Assembly (NCBI GenBank): GCA_019694475.1
Contig: JAIBBX010000004.1
Location: 124,001-188,000 of the forward strand
Direction: 5' to 3'
Source of the DNA: Parachlamydiales bacterium
Lineage (GTDB): Bacteria > Chlamydiota > Chlamydiia > Chlamydiales > SM23-39
Length of the DNA stretch: 64,000 nt
The notes beneath the pieces are model-generated. The model searched no databases, was not told where the DNA came from, and saw only the letters and a program-made list of their open reading frames with translations. This document shows positions 1 through 9,411 of this stretch, piece after piece. Within the stretch, counting starts at the first letter, position 1. Every line of letters starts with the position of its first letter. The translations under genes were made by a program, and so were the position numbers.

Positions 1-1
1 A

Positions 2-2578
2 TTGCTCCATGCGGAAGCAGTATGTAGAGCTGTTGCAGCTTGTTTCAAAAATATTCAGAAGGTCTTTTCAATGACCAATGAGGAATTGATTCAAGGCGGC
101 AGTGATTTAGAATTTTCAAAAGCCGCCTATAACGGAAGTTGGAAATCCTTCAAGGCCATTTTCGATCCAAGCATTCTAAAAGAAGATGAATGGATGCATC
201 CCGAAAACGAGGTTCCTCTACACCAAGAAGAGGTTCCTCAAGAGGTAGCTGATGATGTGATGATTTTTGTGGATGATGAGGAAGCTTTCCGCATGCCTGG
301 AGAGGATCGCCCTCAGCTTGGGGCTGCTCCGCCTCAAGAAGAAGAAGTCGAAGAAGAGCCTCAATTAGGCGATGGCGAATTGAACGTTGTCTTCGATGCC
401 GGTGAAATGCAAATGCCAGCTTTTGCTCCTCAGCATCCAGTCCAGCCGCAAATGCCACCGATAAGACAGGAAGCGCCGATTGCGGGATTGAACTTTGCTG
501 ATCAGGAATTGGATGCAGTGGGTCAAGGACTCGCTTTCCAAGTCCCAGCATTTGGTCAGGCTGTGTTCGTCCAGCCGCAGATGCCGGCGGTAAGGCGGGA
601 AGCTGCGTTGAATGCATTGAATTTTGCTGATGCGGAGTTGGATGTAGTTGCGCAAGACGACGTTTTCCAAATTCCAGCATTTGCTGAGGCAGCGTTCGTT
701 CAGCCGCATATGCCGGGAGTGAGACAGCAAGCTGCGCTCAATCCATTGAATTTTGCTGATGCTGAATTGAATGCTGTGGAGCAAGGCGCCGTCTTCCAAG
801 TTCCAGTTTTTGCTGAAGTGGTTCCTGTTCAGCCGCATATGCCTGGGATGAGGCAAGAGGCGGCAATTACGGCGTTGAATTTTGCTGATGCCGAGTTGGA
901 TGTAGTGGAGCAAGGCGATGCCTTCCAAGTTCCGGCGTTTGCTGACGCAGTGCCGGTTCAACCGGAGATGCCTGGCGTAAGACATGAGGCTGCACTCCAT
1001 GCATTAAATTTTGCTGATGCCGAGTTGGATGCAGTGGAGCAAGGAGCTGCTTTCCAGATTCCAGCGATTGCTGAGGCTGTGCCTGTTCAGCCACGGATGC
1101 CGGAGATGAGGCAAGAGGCGGCAATTACTGTGTTGAATTTTGCTGATGCCGAATTGGATGCAGTGGAGCAAGGCGATGCCTTCCAAGTCCCAGGGTTTGC
1201 TGAAGCAGTGCCCGTTCTGCCGCAGATGCCGCAGGCTCGGCAAGCTCGCGCCATTTCTCCTCTTCTCTTCGGAGATTTTGAGTTAAACGTTGTTCCGCAG
1301 GGAGATGATTTCCATGTTCCAGCTATGGCGCAGCCCGTTCCTGTGCAGCCCGCGCAAATGCAGCAAAGGCCAGAACAATCGATCGGTGCGCTTGTTTTTG
1401 ATGGAGCTGAAATGAGCGTTGTTGATCCTTCGTTGCTTGTTCTAAGTCCCATTCCTCAAATGGCGCAAGGAGTGGCGATTCCAGTTCACCAGCCTCTGGT
1501 TCAGCCGCTTCATTTGAGTCCAATTTTGAGAGGAGAGCTCGATGGAGAATTGGTCGTAGTATCTCCGATATCTCCAACGGAAGTGGCTTTGGAGATTACC
1601 GCATTTCCGCCAGTTGCCGGCTCTCAAAGTCCGGGAGTGGTTGTGCAAGAAGATTATTTCGGAGCTCAAGCCAACTCACCGGTAGTGGAAAAATTATCCA
1701 AAGAAACCGAAGAAGTCTTACATCTATATAATCGGCAGAAAGTACTAAATATGCTGAGAGATGAAACGAGTCTGGCAAGTTCCCACTCATCGCCTACGCA
1801 GGTTCTTCAGCTGCGCTCCGCAAAAGATGTGATGTTGAATGGAGATTGGGAACTTTCAAGCGGGATGGTATGCGGGTATCGGATTGGAAGATGCCACTTT
1901 ACCAATGGAGAGATTGGAATGGAGCACTTAGCTACTTCTTTTTCTCTAAGTGTAAATAAAAAAGAAATCAAAGTTCCTTTAGTTGGAATTTTTGATCCTG
2001 TAACAGGATCTACAGCGGCCAGATTTCTTCGAGTCAATTTAGCAGCCGCCCTGAAAAATCATTTACAGTCATTCAATGATGCAGGGTTGACTCCCGAAGG
2101 AATTTGGGTGGCCATCAATCTGGCGTTTGTTCAGTTAAATCAACTGTTTTTGCATAAGTTCCCTAGTTTTGCAAATCAAGGATCATCGGCAACCGTTGTC
2201 ATGGAGTTAGATGAAAGGCTGTGGATCCTCAATCTTGGACGTTCAAGAGCGGTTTTAAACGATAGAAGCAGGGCGTTCCAGTGCACATCATTGGACGAAC
2301 AAGGCGGGTTTGGATTCAGCGGACAAAAGATTTGCCGGCCTAGAATTACTTGCTACAGACTGGATAAAATAGGATCTGGCAGCCATGTCATCATCGGAAA
2401 TGGCGACCTCTTTAAAACAGCAGGTTCTGCAACTCTTGTCGATTGGATCACGAAAAGAAAAGATGAATCTCTTGCTGGTGCTGCAAGAGATATCGTTTAC
2501 TCAGCGTACCAGGCGAAAAAGGCTCCTTTGGCTTGCTTTGTCTTGAGCTTAGATCACAACGATTGGGAAATTATCTAA
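2..2578 (+). CDS. Tandem 43-residue-repeat protein with degenerate PP2C-like C-terminal domain (5' end outside window)
   Basis: The reading frame is open to the left edge, so the true start is outside the window. Residues about 126-469 are eight diverged 43-residue repeats rich in Pro, Ala and Glu (typical words LNFADAELD, FQVPAFAEAV, VQPQMPG). The last ~240 residues resemble a PP2C Ser/Thr phosphatase: IFDPVTGS stands where the family has FDGHGG, LNLGRSRAVL where it has ANVGDSRAVL, and IIGNGDLF where it has SDGLWD. Most metal-binding Asp residues are therefore missing, which suggests a pseudophosphatase or scaffold rather than an enzyme. No signal peptide can be judged because the N-terminus is cut. 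It may be a secreted host-interacting protein, which is inference. It converges with the next gene across a GC-rich hairpin. Confidence 0.72.
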   Translation: MLHAEAVCRAVAACFKNIQKVFSMTNEELIQGGSDLEFSKAAYNGSWKSFKAIFDPSILKEDEWMHPENEVPLHQEEVPQEVADDVMIFVDDEEAFRMPGEDRPQLGAAPPQEEEVEEEPQLGDGELNVVFDAGEMQMPAFAPQHPVQPQMPPIRQEAPIAGLNFADQELDAVGQGLAFQVPAFGQAVFVQPQMPAVRREAALNALNFADAELDVVAQDDVFQIPAFAEAAFVQPHMPGVRQQAALNPLNFADAELNAVEQGAVFQVPVFAEVVPVQPHMPGMRQEAAITALNFADAELDVVEQGDAFQVPAFADAVPVQPEMPGVRHEAALHALNFADAELDAVEQGAAFQIPAIAEAVPVQPRMPEMRQEAAITVLNFADAELDAVEQGDAFQVPGFAEAVPVLPQMPQARQARAISPLLFGDFELNVVPQGDDFHVPAMAQPVPVQPAQMQQRPEQSIGALVFDGAEMSVVDPSLLVLSPIPQMAQGVAIPVHQPLVQPLHLSPILRGELDGELVVVSPISPTEVALEITAFPPVAGSQSPGVVVQEDYFGAQANSPVVEKLSKETEEVLHLYNRQKVLNMLRDETSLASSHSSPTQVLQLRSAKDVMLNGDWELSSGMVCGYRIGRCHFTNGEIGMEHLATSFSLSVNKKEIKVPLVGIFDPVTGSTAARFLRVNLAAALKNHLQSFNDAGLTPEGIWVAINLAFVQLNQLFLHKFPSFANQGSSATVVMELDERLWILNLGRSRAVLNDRSRAFQCTSLDEQGGFGFSGQKICRPRITCYRLDKIGSGSHVIIGNGDLFKTAGSATLVDWITKRKDESLAGAARDIVYSAYQAKKAPLACFVLSLDHNDWEII
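377..1408 (+). repeat. Eight in-frame tandem 129-bp units
   Basis: Unit starts (the GAA of Glu-Leu) fall at 377, 506 and so on to 1409, exactly 129 bp apart, so 43 codons are kept without any indel although the bases have diverged. A ninth, partial unit begins at 1409. The strict period with base divergence suggests selection for protein repeat length. Confidence 0.9.
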
Positions 2579-2590
2579 CAGTAAGAAGCA

Positions 2591-2617
2591 GCCCGCGCGT
2601 TCAATAGACGCGCGGGC
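2591..2617. terminator. GC-rich hairpin between convergent genes
   Basis: A perfect 10-bp stem (GCCCGCGCGT and its complement) encloses a 7-nt loop and lies between two convergent stop codons. No clear T-tract follows on either strand, so its role as a bidirectional terminator is inferred from position and stability. Confidence 0.55.
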
Positions 2618-2626
2618 AAATCTCGT

Positions 2627-3823
2627 TCAATGGGCTCTCAGTCCGCTTAACTCTGTGACCACAGCATGGTGGTCGGAAAGGGCTGTTTTCGTATTGTAAT
2701 TTTCATCGAAGCCTCGAACAATATGCGAATCGATGAGGCGAATCCCTTTTTCTAAGACAGGAAATGTTCTGCAATCTCCCTCTGGATTACGCTTGAAGAA
2801 AGAAATGAAGTCGCTGGACTCCTCTTGGCCCTCGAAAACGGGAGCCCACTGTCCAACTAGCTCATCCGAATGAGTCGGTTCGCTGTCTAAATAGCTGTGG
2901 AAAAGGTAATTCGATAGAAAGCTTCCCTCTTCCATGCTGTCTCGATCGACATTGAGGCTGCCGACGAAAAGCGTGGGAAGCGCCAATTTTTCCCTCGCCA
3001 AAGTGTCGACGATTTGCGCCACTTGGCTCATTCGAAGGTCAGTCGCTGTTTTGCCAGGCGATAATTGGGTGCTGATGATCCGGGCGCATGGAACGGAAAG
3101 TTCTGGATTTGCCTTGATTTCAAGTGTTTCAAAGCTCCGTTTCACTTTTTCATCTGTTTTGTTAAAATCTGTGTGGGAAAATCGATGAACGGCGCACTTG
3201 GTGATGACCATAATGCCGCTTTCGTTGCCCCAAATATTGGCGCCTAAGTGCGTATAGAAATGCGCGTATTGTCCGCCCAAACGTTCAACGAGTGACTCAA
3301 TCAGAGAAGTGTCATAGATCTCTTGCAAAACGATCACATCGGGATCTTCTTTTAAGATGGAATCGACGATGCGGTCCAAGCGCGAGCGCCAATGAATCAC
3401 TCCGCCTTCTGCATAATGGAGACCGCCGCCGTGGCCGCGGATATTCCACTCCATAATCTTTGCATGGCCGCTCTCCATGACTTTTTCTGGAGCCGAGCCG
3501 CGTATATGAGTGAACCCATCTTTTTGGAAATAGTATCCAAGACTTCGGAAAATTTTGGCCCCGGCACTCAAAACGACTGCGCCGAGAAGGATGTAGGTTC
3601 CTGCAAAAAGCAGACTTGCAAAGGCTCCCAAAACAATGAGAGCGCGCACTCCAACTTCTGCGGCTTTGCTCGAAGCATTATCAAACTTGTTTGGATCGAT
3701 CGGGGCAACCAAACGGCCCCCGAGCCATCCATATGTCCAAGAGAAAAAGTTGGCCATGCCCGCAGAGAGATTCAGAAACTTGCGGTCTAAATCTAAATCG
3801 TCAAAGACGGAAACTTCGTCCAT
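2627..3823 (-). CDS. Membrane-anchored endonuclease/exonuclease/phosphatase (EEP) fold protein
   Basis: 398 residues. Residues ~57-90 form a paired hydrophobic segment of the type seen in chlamydial inclusion-membrane proteins. The remainder reads as an EEP (DNase I/sphingomyelinase/inositol phosphatase) domain: MEWNIRG near 126, LQE near 168, a late RLIDSHIV and the final LSDHHAV near 384. Two usual catalytic positions look altered: the mid-domain His motif reads STQLSPG, and the G-D-x-N motif reads GSLN (~288). It may therefore have changed or lost activity. Substrate cannot be assigned from sequence; DNA, phosphoinositides and sphingomyelin are all options in this fold. An ATG at 3823 gives a plausible cytosolic N-terminus. 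It is the last gene of a minus-strand run. Confidence 0.7.
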   Translation of the reverse strand: MDEVSVFDDLDLDRKFLNLSAGMANFFSWTYGWLGGRLVAPIDPNKFDNASSKAAEVGVRALIVLGAFASLLFAGTYILLGAVVLSAGAKIFRSLGYYFQKDGFTHIRGSAPEKVMESGHAKIMEWNIRGHGGGLHYAEGGVIHWRSRLDRIVDSILKEDPDVIVLQEIYDTSLIESLVERLGGQYAHFYTHLGANIWGNESGIMVITKCAVHRFSHTDFNKTDEKVKRSFETLEIKANPELSVPCARIISTQLSPGKTATDLRMSQVAQIVDTLAREKLALPTLFVGSLNVDRDSMEEGSFLSNYLFHSYLDSEPTHSDELVGQWAPVFEGQEESSDFISFFKRNPEGDCRTFPVLEKGIRLIDSHIVRGFDENYNTKTALSDHHAVVTELSGLRAH

Positions 3824-3888
3824 ATATAGGCACCTTTGTTAAGATCGGAGCATGGTGCCATAAAGATTTTTTTAATTCGAGAAATTTT

Positions 3889-4206
3889 TTACCGTTGAAT
3901 TATAAGATCAGGAATGAGTTCATTATCCAAACCTTTTGCCTTGGCTTGCCACTCGATTAGCGTTTCCTCGACATCTTTTTCAGGACCTTTGAGAAGTTCT
4001 TCAAGAGCAGTGGAAAATTCTTGAATGTTCTGAGGCATGTCTTCGAAACGGTCCCATTCATCCATAACTCTGATCCGATATGTGGTTAATTCTTCTACTA
4101 GATCTGCCCATTTAAGATCGGAAGTTAAATAAATAACATGATTCACATCATAAACAGGGGTGGGCGAAGGCGTGCGGGTAGAATCAATTCTCATTGCAGA
4201 AGCCAT
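3889..4206 (-). CDS. Small acidic protein of unknown function
   Basis: 105 residues, soluble, rich in Glu/Asp and predicted mostly helical after residue 25; no signal peptide or membrane segment. A GGAG lies 9 nt before the ATG at 4206, which supports this start. The N-terminus is Ser/Thr/Pro-rich (DSTRTPSPTPVYD). I do not recognise a family. It lies between the EEP gene and the transporter gene on the same strand, so co-transcription is possible. Confidence 0.6.
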   Translation of the reverse strand: MASAMRIDSTRTPSPTPVYDVNHVIYLTSDLKWADLVEELTTYRIRVMDEWDRFEDMPQNIQEFSTALEELLKGPEKDVEETLIEWQAKAKGLDNELIPDLIIQR

Positions 4207-4228
4207 ATGTCAGTTCTCCGTTGTAGGT

Positions 4229-5161
4229 TTAGAATCCGATGGCAGCAGCTACGGCCCGCCAATCGACAGTTCCAACAATCAAACCGCAGGCGCAAACCTG
4301 GCATGCTCGCCAATTCACTTGTTCTTGATAGAGTTTTTGTCCCCAAGCATTGGTTAAAATGATCCCTACGACTGAAAAAATCGGGTAGATGACCGCATTT
4401 TCAATCGGGCTTGCCGAGACGGCGGCTTTCAGGAGGAAGAAGGTGACAAGAAAGTTAAATACTCCGCCTGTAACGCCGTAAAGCACCTCGCTTTTCTGCG
4501 GCATTCGCTTTTCGTCGCGAAGGAAAACGATTGTTTGGAGAATGCCAGAGGCTAGGAACATGAAAGGAACAAAACATTCGCTTTTGATCTGATCGTAAGA
4601 GATGAATGCGAATAAATCGGCGGGCCTTTCGGGATTGAGAAGCAGGCCGCGCCATTGATAGAGGGTGAGGATGAGGATATGGAATAGGAACATGCTCACG
4701 CAAAAAACAACCCAGCGGTTGGTTTCTTTTAAACCTTGGAGCCCTTTGCCTGCCCAGAATAACCCGAAAAGAACCAGGCTGCATCCAACAGCGTGAGCGA
4801 ATTTGAATTCATATCCCAGGGAGGCGCCGAATAAGACTGCCATCACAATCCCAGGAACGACGGTTGCTGAATTCAAAACTGCAAAGGTGAGTCCCGGAGG
4901 CCCTTTCTGGAGCGCTTTGCCTAGCGAACTCAGCATCAAGAAAAGAAGCACCCCGGCAAGGCTTCCCAGTATGGCTGCGGGAGCGGTAATTGAATAATCT
5001 CCCGTTCGGACCGGCCCAAACAGATAGGCGCAAATGAGAGTGGAGAGCATCTGAAAGACGAAATAGCCTTTCGTGTTGCCGCCTACATCGAGACTTTTTC
5101 TTGTGGTCAAGTTCGTGAGCGGCAGAAAAATTCCAGCGATCAGAGCATATAAAATTCCCAT
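4229..5161 (-). CDS. DMT-superfamily (EamA-like) inner-membrane transporter
   Basis: 310 residues with about ten hydrophobic helices arranged as two five-helix halves, the layout of drug/metabolite transporters. The N-terminus (MGILYALIAGIFLPLTN) enters the first helix at once and there is no cleavable signal. The substrate cannot be read from sequence; relatives move sugars, amino acids or metabolites. The ATG at 5161 is the first in frame after a divergent intergenic stretch facing the TPR gene. Confidence 0.7.
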   Translation of the reverse strand: MGILYALIAGIFLPLTNLTTRKSLDVGGNTKGYFVFQMLSTLICAYLFGPVRTGDYSITAPAAILGSLAGVLLFLMLSSLGKALQKGPPGLTFAVLNSATVVPGIVMAVLFGASLGYEFKFAHAVGCSLVLFGLFWAGKGLQGLKETNRWVVFCVSMFLFHILILTLYQWRGLLLNPERPADLFAFISYDQIKSECFVPFMFLASGILQTIVFLRDEKRMPQKSEVLYGVTGGVFNFLVTFFLLKAAVSASPIENAVIYPIFSVVGIILTNAWGQKLYQEQVNWRACQVCACGLIVGTVDWRAVAAAIGF

Positions 5162-5254
5162 AAAAAAATCCTTTGCAGAAGAGAGATGATATCAGAGGAG
5201 CGAAATATTCGCCTAGTCCGTATAATCAACAAAATATAAAAGATGGACCGGTCT

Positions 5255-7741
5255 ATGCGCCTATTTTGGATCTTAGCGACGGCCCTTCCGCTTGTGCTGC
5301 GAGCAGAAAGCGAGGAAGAGGCTCTGTTTTTGAGACGGATTGCAGACTTTTGGCAGGAGGGTGAATACCAGATTGCCAAAACGCAAATGGAAGAATTCAT
5401 CGTCGACTATCCTCAAAGCCCCTTTGCTGATGCTTTATGCGCTGCTTTAGGGGATCTCTTTTTGAGGGAGAAAAATTTTTCCGGCGCTCTCAATTACTAC
5501 TCGCAAGTCCAATCTCCGGAGTTCATTCAAAAAGTATTTTTAAACCGGATGCAATGCCTCTACGAAATGCAGTGGTATGCAACTTTGGCAGATGAGTGCG
5601 AAGCTTATCTCGAAACGACTCCGAATCTGCATGTCACGTACTTTTTGGCGATCGCTCTCTATCACCAATGCATCAACGCATCCAAAGACACCGATCAGCT
5701 TTTAAAACTTGCAGAACGGGCAAAGCCCTACTTTGAGACGCTTTACCAAAGCGAACTGGCTCAAGAAGTGGCGCAAGGCTATGCCCACTTATCTTGCATC
5801 CTTAAGGATTACTCAAAAGCGACAGAAATTTATACCGATTTGGCTGAAAAAAATCCTGCCATGGAAGAGGAGATGCTTTTCCAAGTGGCCCTCATCCAAT
5901 CAGAGTATGACAAAGTGCTTGCTTTGGGAACGTTTGAAAAAATCAGCAAACTCGGCCGTAAGAGAGCTAAGGAAGCGGCTTATAACCGGATGGTGCTCGC
6001 CTTCGATCTCGGCCGTTATGAAGACATCGTAACAGGCGATTTGATCAGCCAAATTCCTGCCGATCGCGCGGGGATTGCGCGATTGTTTTTAGGGAGAAGT
6101 TTGCTGCAGACCAAGCATTATGCGGAAGCGGCTAAAGAGCTCAAGGCATACATTCAAACCGCTCCAGTATCTGAAACCCTGTTTGCCGCCTTGCTTAGCC
6201 TTTTAGACGCCTCTTATCAAACGGGGGATTTGCAATCTTTGGATGAGGCGATTGGCAAATTGGCTCTTCATTACCCGCAAAACCCGGAGCTTCCAAAAGC
6301 CTATTTTTCCCGTGCCCAAATCTTGAAGCGAAATGAGCGCTACGATGAGGCCAAAGCGGAGCTTGATAAACTGATCGCCGAGTATCCAGCCTTCCCTCAG
6401 AAGGCGCAGGTGATGTTCGAGCTGACGCACCTCGATTTCAAAGCGAAAAATTGGGACGGATGCTATAAGCGGGGCCTTGCTTTCCTGAACGCTTTCGCAG
6501 GACATGAACTTTCTCCATTTGTTTGGAGATATTTCGTCTCTTCATCATCCGAAATCGCAATGCAAAAAGCGGAACATAAACCGCAATTGCTCGCCGATCT
6601 GGAAGTATTTTTACGTCTTCCGCTGACTGAAGTGGAAAAAAATGAATGGCAGCTTTTACAGGCCAAAACACATTTTGAGCTGAAGCAATATGAAGCAGCG
6701 ATGCAATCACTGAAAAGCCAAGATACTCCGAACGCCCAGCTCCTTCTTTCTCTTTGCTATCGGGATGGGTATCGGAACATCGAACAATTTTGCAAAACGG
6801 CTGAGGAGGCACTTCAAAAAGGGGCCAATCTGGTCGATTCGGGGCAAATCCACGCTTCGCTCTACAACGCTTATCTTGAGCTGTCCAATATGGACAAAGC
6901 GGCGCAGCATTTGTACGATGCATTTATGGCGAAAGCAGAGTTGAAGTCGGAAAACATTCTTTGGCTTGCAGATCACTACTATAACCAACTCCTCGATGAG
7001 GAAGGCAATTTTGTGATTGCCGCAAGAGCCGCAGCTCTTTATTTAAAGGCAAAATCCTTTGGGGCGGAGCAAGCGACATGCAGACTTGCCAAGGTATATT
7101 CAATTTTGGGAAGAATCGATGATGCAATTGCGCTTTTAGAAAATCTTTCTAATCCCAGCCAAGAAGCCCAGCTGATCTTGGCGGAAAATTATGCGAAAAA
7201 AGGAATCGTCGATCAAGCGGCGCAAATTTTCGATGCGATTGTTACTTCATGCGGCACAGGAAGATCGCCTGTAGCGGCGGCTGCGGCTTTGCATGGATCC
7301 CGCTTAAAAATGGCTCAGGGAAAACCGAATTTGGTTGAAATCGCAACGCAGTTGAAAAATCTAGTTCTGCAGAAAAATTTTGAAGGCGAGCCGCTCTATC
7401 TTGAGGCAGCTCTTGATTATGTAGCGCTTGCTGCGAAAAACGATCCGGCTAAAAAAGCAGCTCTACTCCAAAAAACGAAGGAAGATTTCGAACAAAGAAA
7501 TGATCTTCTTTCTAAAGATTATCATGCAGCCAGAGAAAAATCACCTCGCAAAAATATCACGTATCAGGGATACATGAAGTTAATCGATGCGGAAATCGCT
7601 TTGAGCGAGGCAAAAATCGATCGGGTGCATCAAAAAGACTTGCAAGCAAAATCAAAAACTCTTTTGCTGCAAATTATGGAAACACCCATTGCCTCGTGCT
7701 TGAAAGAGCGGGTGCAAAAACTGCTGGCTGATGAAACGTAG
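5255..7741 (+). CDS. Exported TPR-repeat protein
   Basis: 828 residues from the ATG at 5255; this start gives a clean signal peptide (MRLFWILATALPLVLRA), whereas an ATG four codons earlier would add MDRS. The rest is helical repeats of TPR type throughout (for example YAEAAKELKAYI, YDEAKAELDKLI, YEAAMQSLKSQ), fitting a periplasmic or outer-membrane scaffold. The stop overlaps the start of the VWA gene by 11 bp, so the two are translationally coupled and probably act together. The partner is unknown; assembly of envelope complexes is a guess. Confidence 0.75.
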   Translation: MRLFWILATALPLVLRAESEEEALFLRRIADFWQEGEYQIAKTQMEEFIVDYPQSPFADALCAALGDLFLREKNFSGALNYYSQVQSPEFIQKVFLNRMQCLYEMQWYATLADECEAYLETTPNLHVTYFLAIALYHQCINASKDTDQLLKLAERAKPYFETLYQSELAQEVAQGYAHLSCILKDYSKATEIYTDLAEKNPAMEEEMLFQVALIQSEYDKVLALGTFEKISKLGRKRAKEAAYNRMVLAFDLGRYEDIVTGDLISQIPADRAGIARLFLGRSLLQTKHYAEAAKELKAYIQTAPVSETLFAALLSLLDASYQTGDLQSLDEAIGKLALHYPQNPELPKAYFSRAQILKRNERYDEAKAELDKLIAEYPAFPQKAQVMFELTHLDFKAKNWDGCYKRGLAFLNAFAGHELSPFVWRYFVSSSSEIAMQKAEHKPQLLADLEVFLRLPLTEVEKNEWQLLQAKTHFELKQYEAAMQSLKSQDTPNAQLLLSLCYRDGYRNIEQFCKTAEEALQKGANLVDSGQIHASLYNAYLELSNMDKAAQHLYDAFMAKAELKSENILWLADHYYNQLLDEEGNFVIAARAAALYLKAKSFGAEQATCRLAKVYSILGRIDDAIALLENLSNPSQEAQLILAENYAKKGIVDQAAQIFDAIVTSCGTGRSPVAAAAALHGSRLKMAQGKPNLVEIATQLKNLVLQKNFEGEPLYLEAALDYVALAAKNDPAKKAALLQKTKEDFEQRNDLLSKDYHAAREKSPRKNITYQGYMKLIDAEIALSEAKIDRVHQKDLQAKSKTLLLQIMETPIASCLKERVQKLLADET

Positions 7742-9410
7742 AAAGATTCTATTTGCTTGCTTTGGTGTATCGCTATTCATTCACGGCATGGCGGTATTTT
7801 GTTTCCAAAAGTATTCGCTTTGGTTTTCTTCTCCGCAAACGGCCCAATCTTCGGAAAACTGGCTTAGCTTAGTCGACAAAAAAGAGAGGGACCAGATTCT
7901 CAAATCGACCTTCGACCCAATGACGAAAGAGGGTGAAGAGGGAGTCCATTTAAAACCTACTTCTGAAGAAGTGGCCTCGCTTTCGATTGCGCCCAAACTC
8001 AAAAAAGAAGAGCTTGAGCCGGAAAACATCAATCTTTTTCAGCTCAATTTGCCGATGAACGAACCGTTACTTGCCGGTTCCGTTTTGCCCACATTTACGA
8101 TTCCCAGCCAAAGCTTCAATTTGCTCGATCATTTGCCCAAAGAATTGATTGTGCCCTCCCTGTCAAAGTCAAAACCTTCGATGTTCTTGCCTTTGCCTAC
8201 TAAGACAACACTCGAGTTTAGCGCAAAAGCGCCCGCATTTGAAGACCGCCCAGCTAACTTGATTTTCTTTTCCGACAACATCGAATTTGATTTGTCGGGA
8301 GAAAAAGAAAAAACCAAAGCGCCAAGCCCAGTCCCTTTGCCCAATCTTCCAAAACTGCCAACATTGGCCGAGCTCGATACCTCTTCTTGTTCCGAATCTT
8401 TTGATGCCGATCTCGTTTTTTTACCGAAAGGGGAAGGCAAAGGCTATATTTTTGCTTTGACTCTGATCCCAAGGCCCGACCTCAATCTGCCTAAACTGAC
8501 TCAGCACATCACGTTTTTGATCGACCGATCCAATTCAATCCAGCAGAGCCGTCTCACTGCCGCCAAAGCAGCGATTCATAAAGCTCTGCCTGAACTTTCT
8601 GAAGGGGATAGTTTTAACATCATCGCTTTCGATAGCAAGATGGACAAGCTGTCACCTAATTTTTTACCTTGCACAGGCAAGTCCTATGCAGCGGCTGAGG
8701 AATTTTTGGCAAAAATCCAATTGGGCAGCTTCTTTTCCACGAGCGATTTGTACAAGCCGCTTTTTCTCACAGTGCCCGGGCATGTGGGCCAGGACGAGAT
8801 TTATACAGCGATTCTTCTTACTGACGGAGAGGGGCTTGTTAAGAAAACGGCAGTTCAATCGATCTTGGGCGACTGGACAGCTTATAATTCCGGCAAAGTG
8901 GCTCTCTTTGCTATGGGTATGAGCGACCTGCATGCAGCAAAACTCGATGTGGCAACGGCTTTCAATAGAGGGAAATTGATCTCTGCTCCTACAAATCGCG
9001 GGATGAAGAGAAAGCTCTTAAAACTGCTCAAAACCATTCAAAATCCTGTGGCGAAAAACATCTCCTGCCATGCGATCAGCCGCTCTCCAAATTGCAAGAT
9101 CACCATCTACCCGAAATCTATGCAAATGCCGCACCTCTACTTGGATCAGCCCTATGTAATTTTAGGGGAAACAGATTCTCTTGATGACTTCATTTTGTTT
9201 GTCCAAGGCAGGCTCAAGGATCGCTGGCTCAATATTAAAAAAACCATTTCCTTTTTGAATGCCCGTAAAGGAAGCGCTGCTTTGAAAGAGGAGCTCGCTC
9301 TTCAGAAAGCCAATCATTTATATGAACAGTATCTTCACGATGAAAATCCCAAGCACATCGCTGAAGCGAAAGTTCTTCTAGAACCTTTTGATTTGCAAGC
9401 GGCTTTCTAG
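7731..9410 (+). CDS. VWA-domain protein with TonB-like N-terminal anchor
   Basis: 559 residues. A single N-terminal membrane helix (residues ~6-26) carries S-x3-H (SLFIH, Ser14/His18), the spacing found in the TonB transmembrane helix that contacts ExbB/ExbD. A long Pro/Lys/Glu-rich linker (~40-220) follows. From ~255 there is a von Willebrand factor A domain with the MIDAS motif D-x-S-x-S (DRSNS) and a later TDGEG, so metal-dependent ligand binding is likely. It overlaps the upstream TPR gene by 11 bp and rsmD starts 2 bp after its stop. Periplasmic orientation of the VWA domain is inferred from the anchor. Confidence 0.75.
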   Translation: MKRRKILFACFGVSLFIHGMAVFCFQKYSLWFSSPQTAQSSENWLSLVDKKERDQILKSTFDPMTKEGEEGVHLKPTSEEVASLSIAPKLKKEELEPENINLFQLNLPMNEPLLAGSVLPTFTIPSQSFNLLDHLPKELIVPSLSKSKPSMFLPLPTKTTLEFSAKAPAFEDRPANLIFFSDNIEFDLSGEKEKTKAPSPVPLPNLPKLPTLAELDTSSCSESFDADLVFLPKGEGKGYIFALTLIPRPDLNLPKLTQHITFLIDRSNSIQQSRLTAAKAAIHKALPELSEGDSFNIIAFDSKMDKLSPNFLPCTGKSYAAAEEFLAKIQLGSFFSTSDLYKPLFLTVPGHVGQDEIYTAILLTDGEGLVKKTAVQSILGDWTAYNSGKVALFAMGMSDLHAAKLDVATAFNRGKLISAPTNRGMKRKLLKLLKTIQNPVAKNISCHAISRSPNCKITIYPKSMQMPHLYLDQPYVILGETDSLDDFILFVQGRLKDRWLNIKKTISFLNARKGSAALKEELALQKANHLYEQYLHDENPKHIAEAKVLLEPFDLQAAF

Positions 9411-9411
9411 A

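Noticed and set aside
377..1408. Tandem repeats as a CRISPR array
   Set aside because: No constant repeat with unique spacers; the units are coding and exactly 43 codons.
150..1669. Several antisense and frame-shifted open frames across the repeat array
   Set aside because: They arise because the 129-bp units keep all frames open; the plus-strand repeat protein explains them.
9388..9411. Upstream ATG for rsmD
   Set aside because: It lies inside the VWA gene and the family N-terminus begins at 9412.
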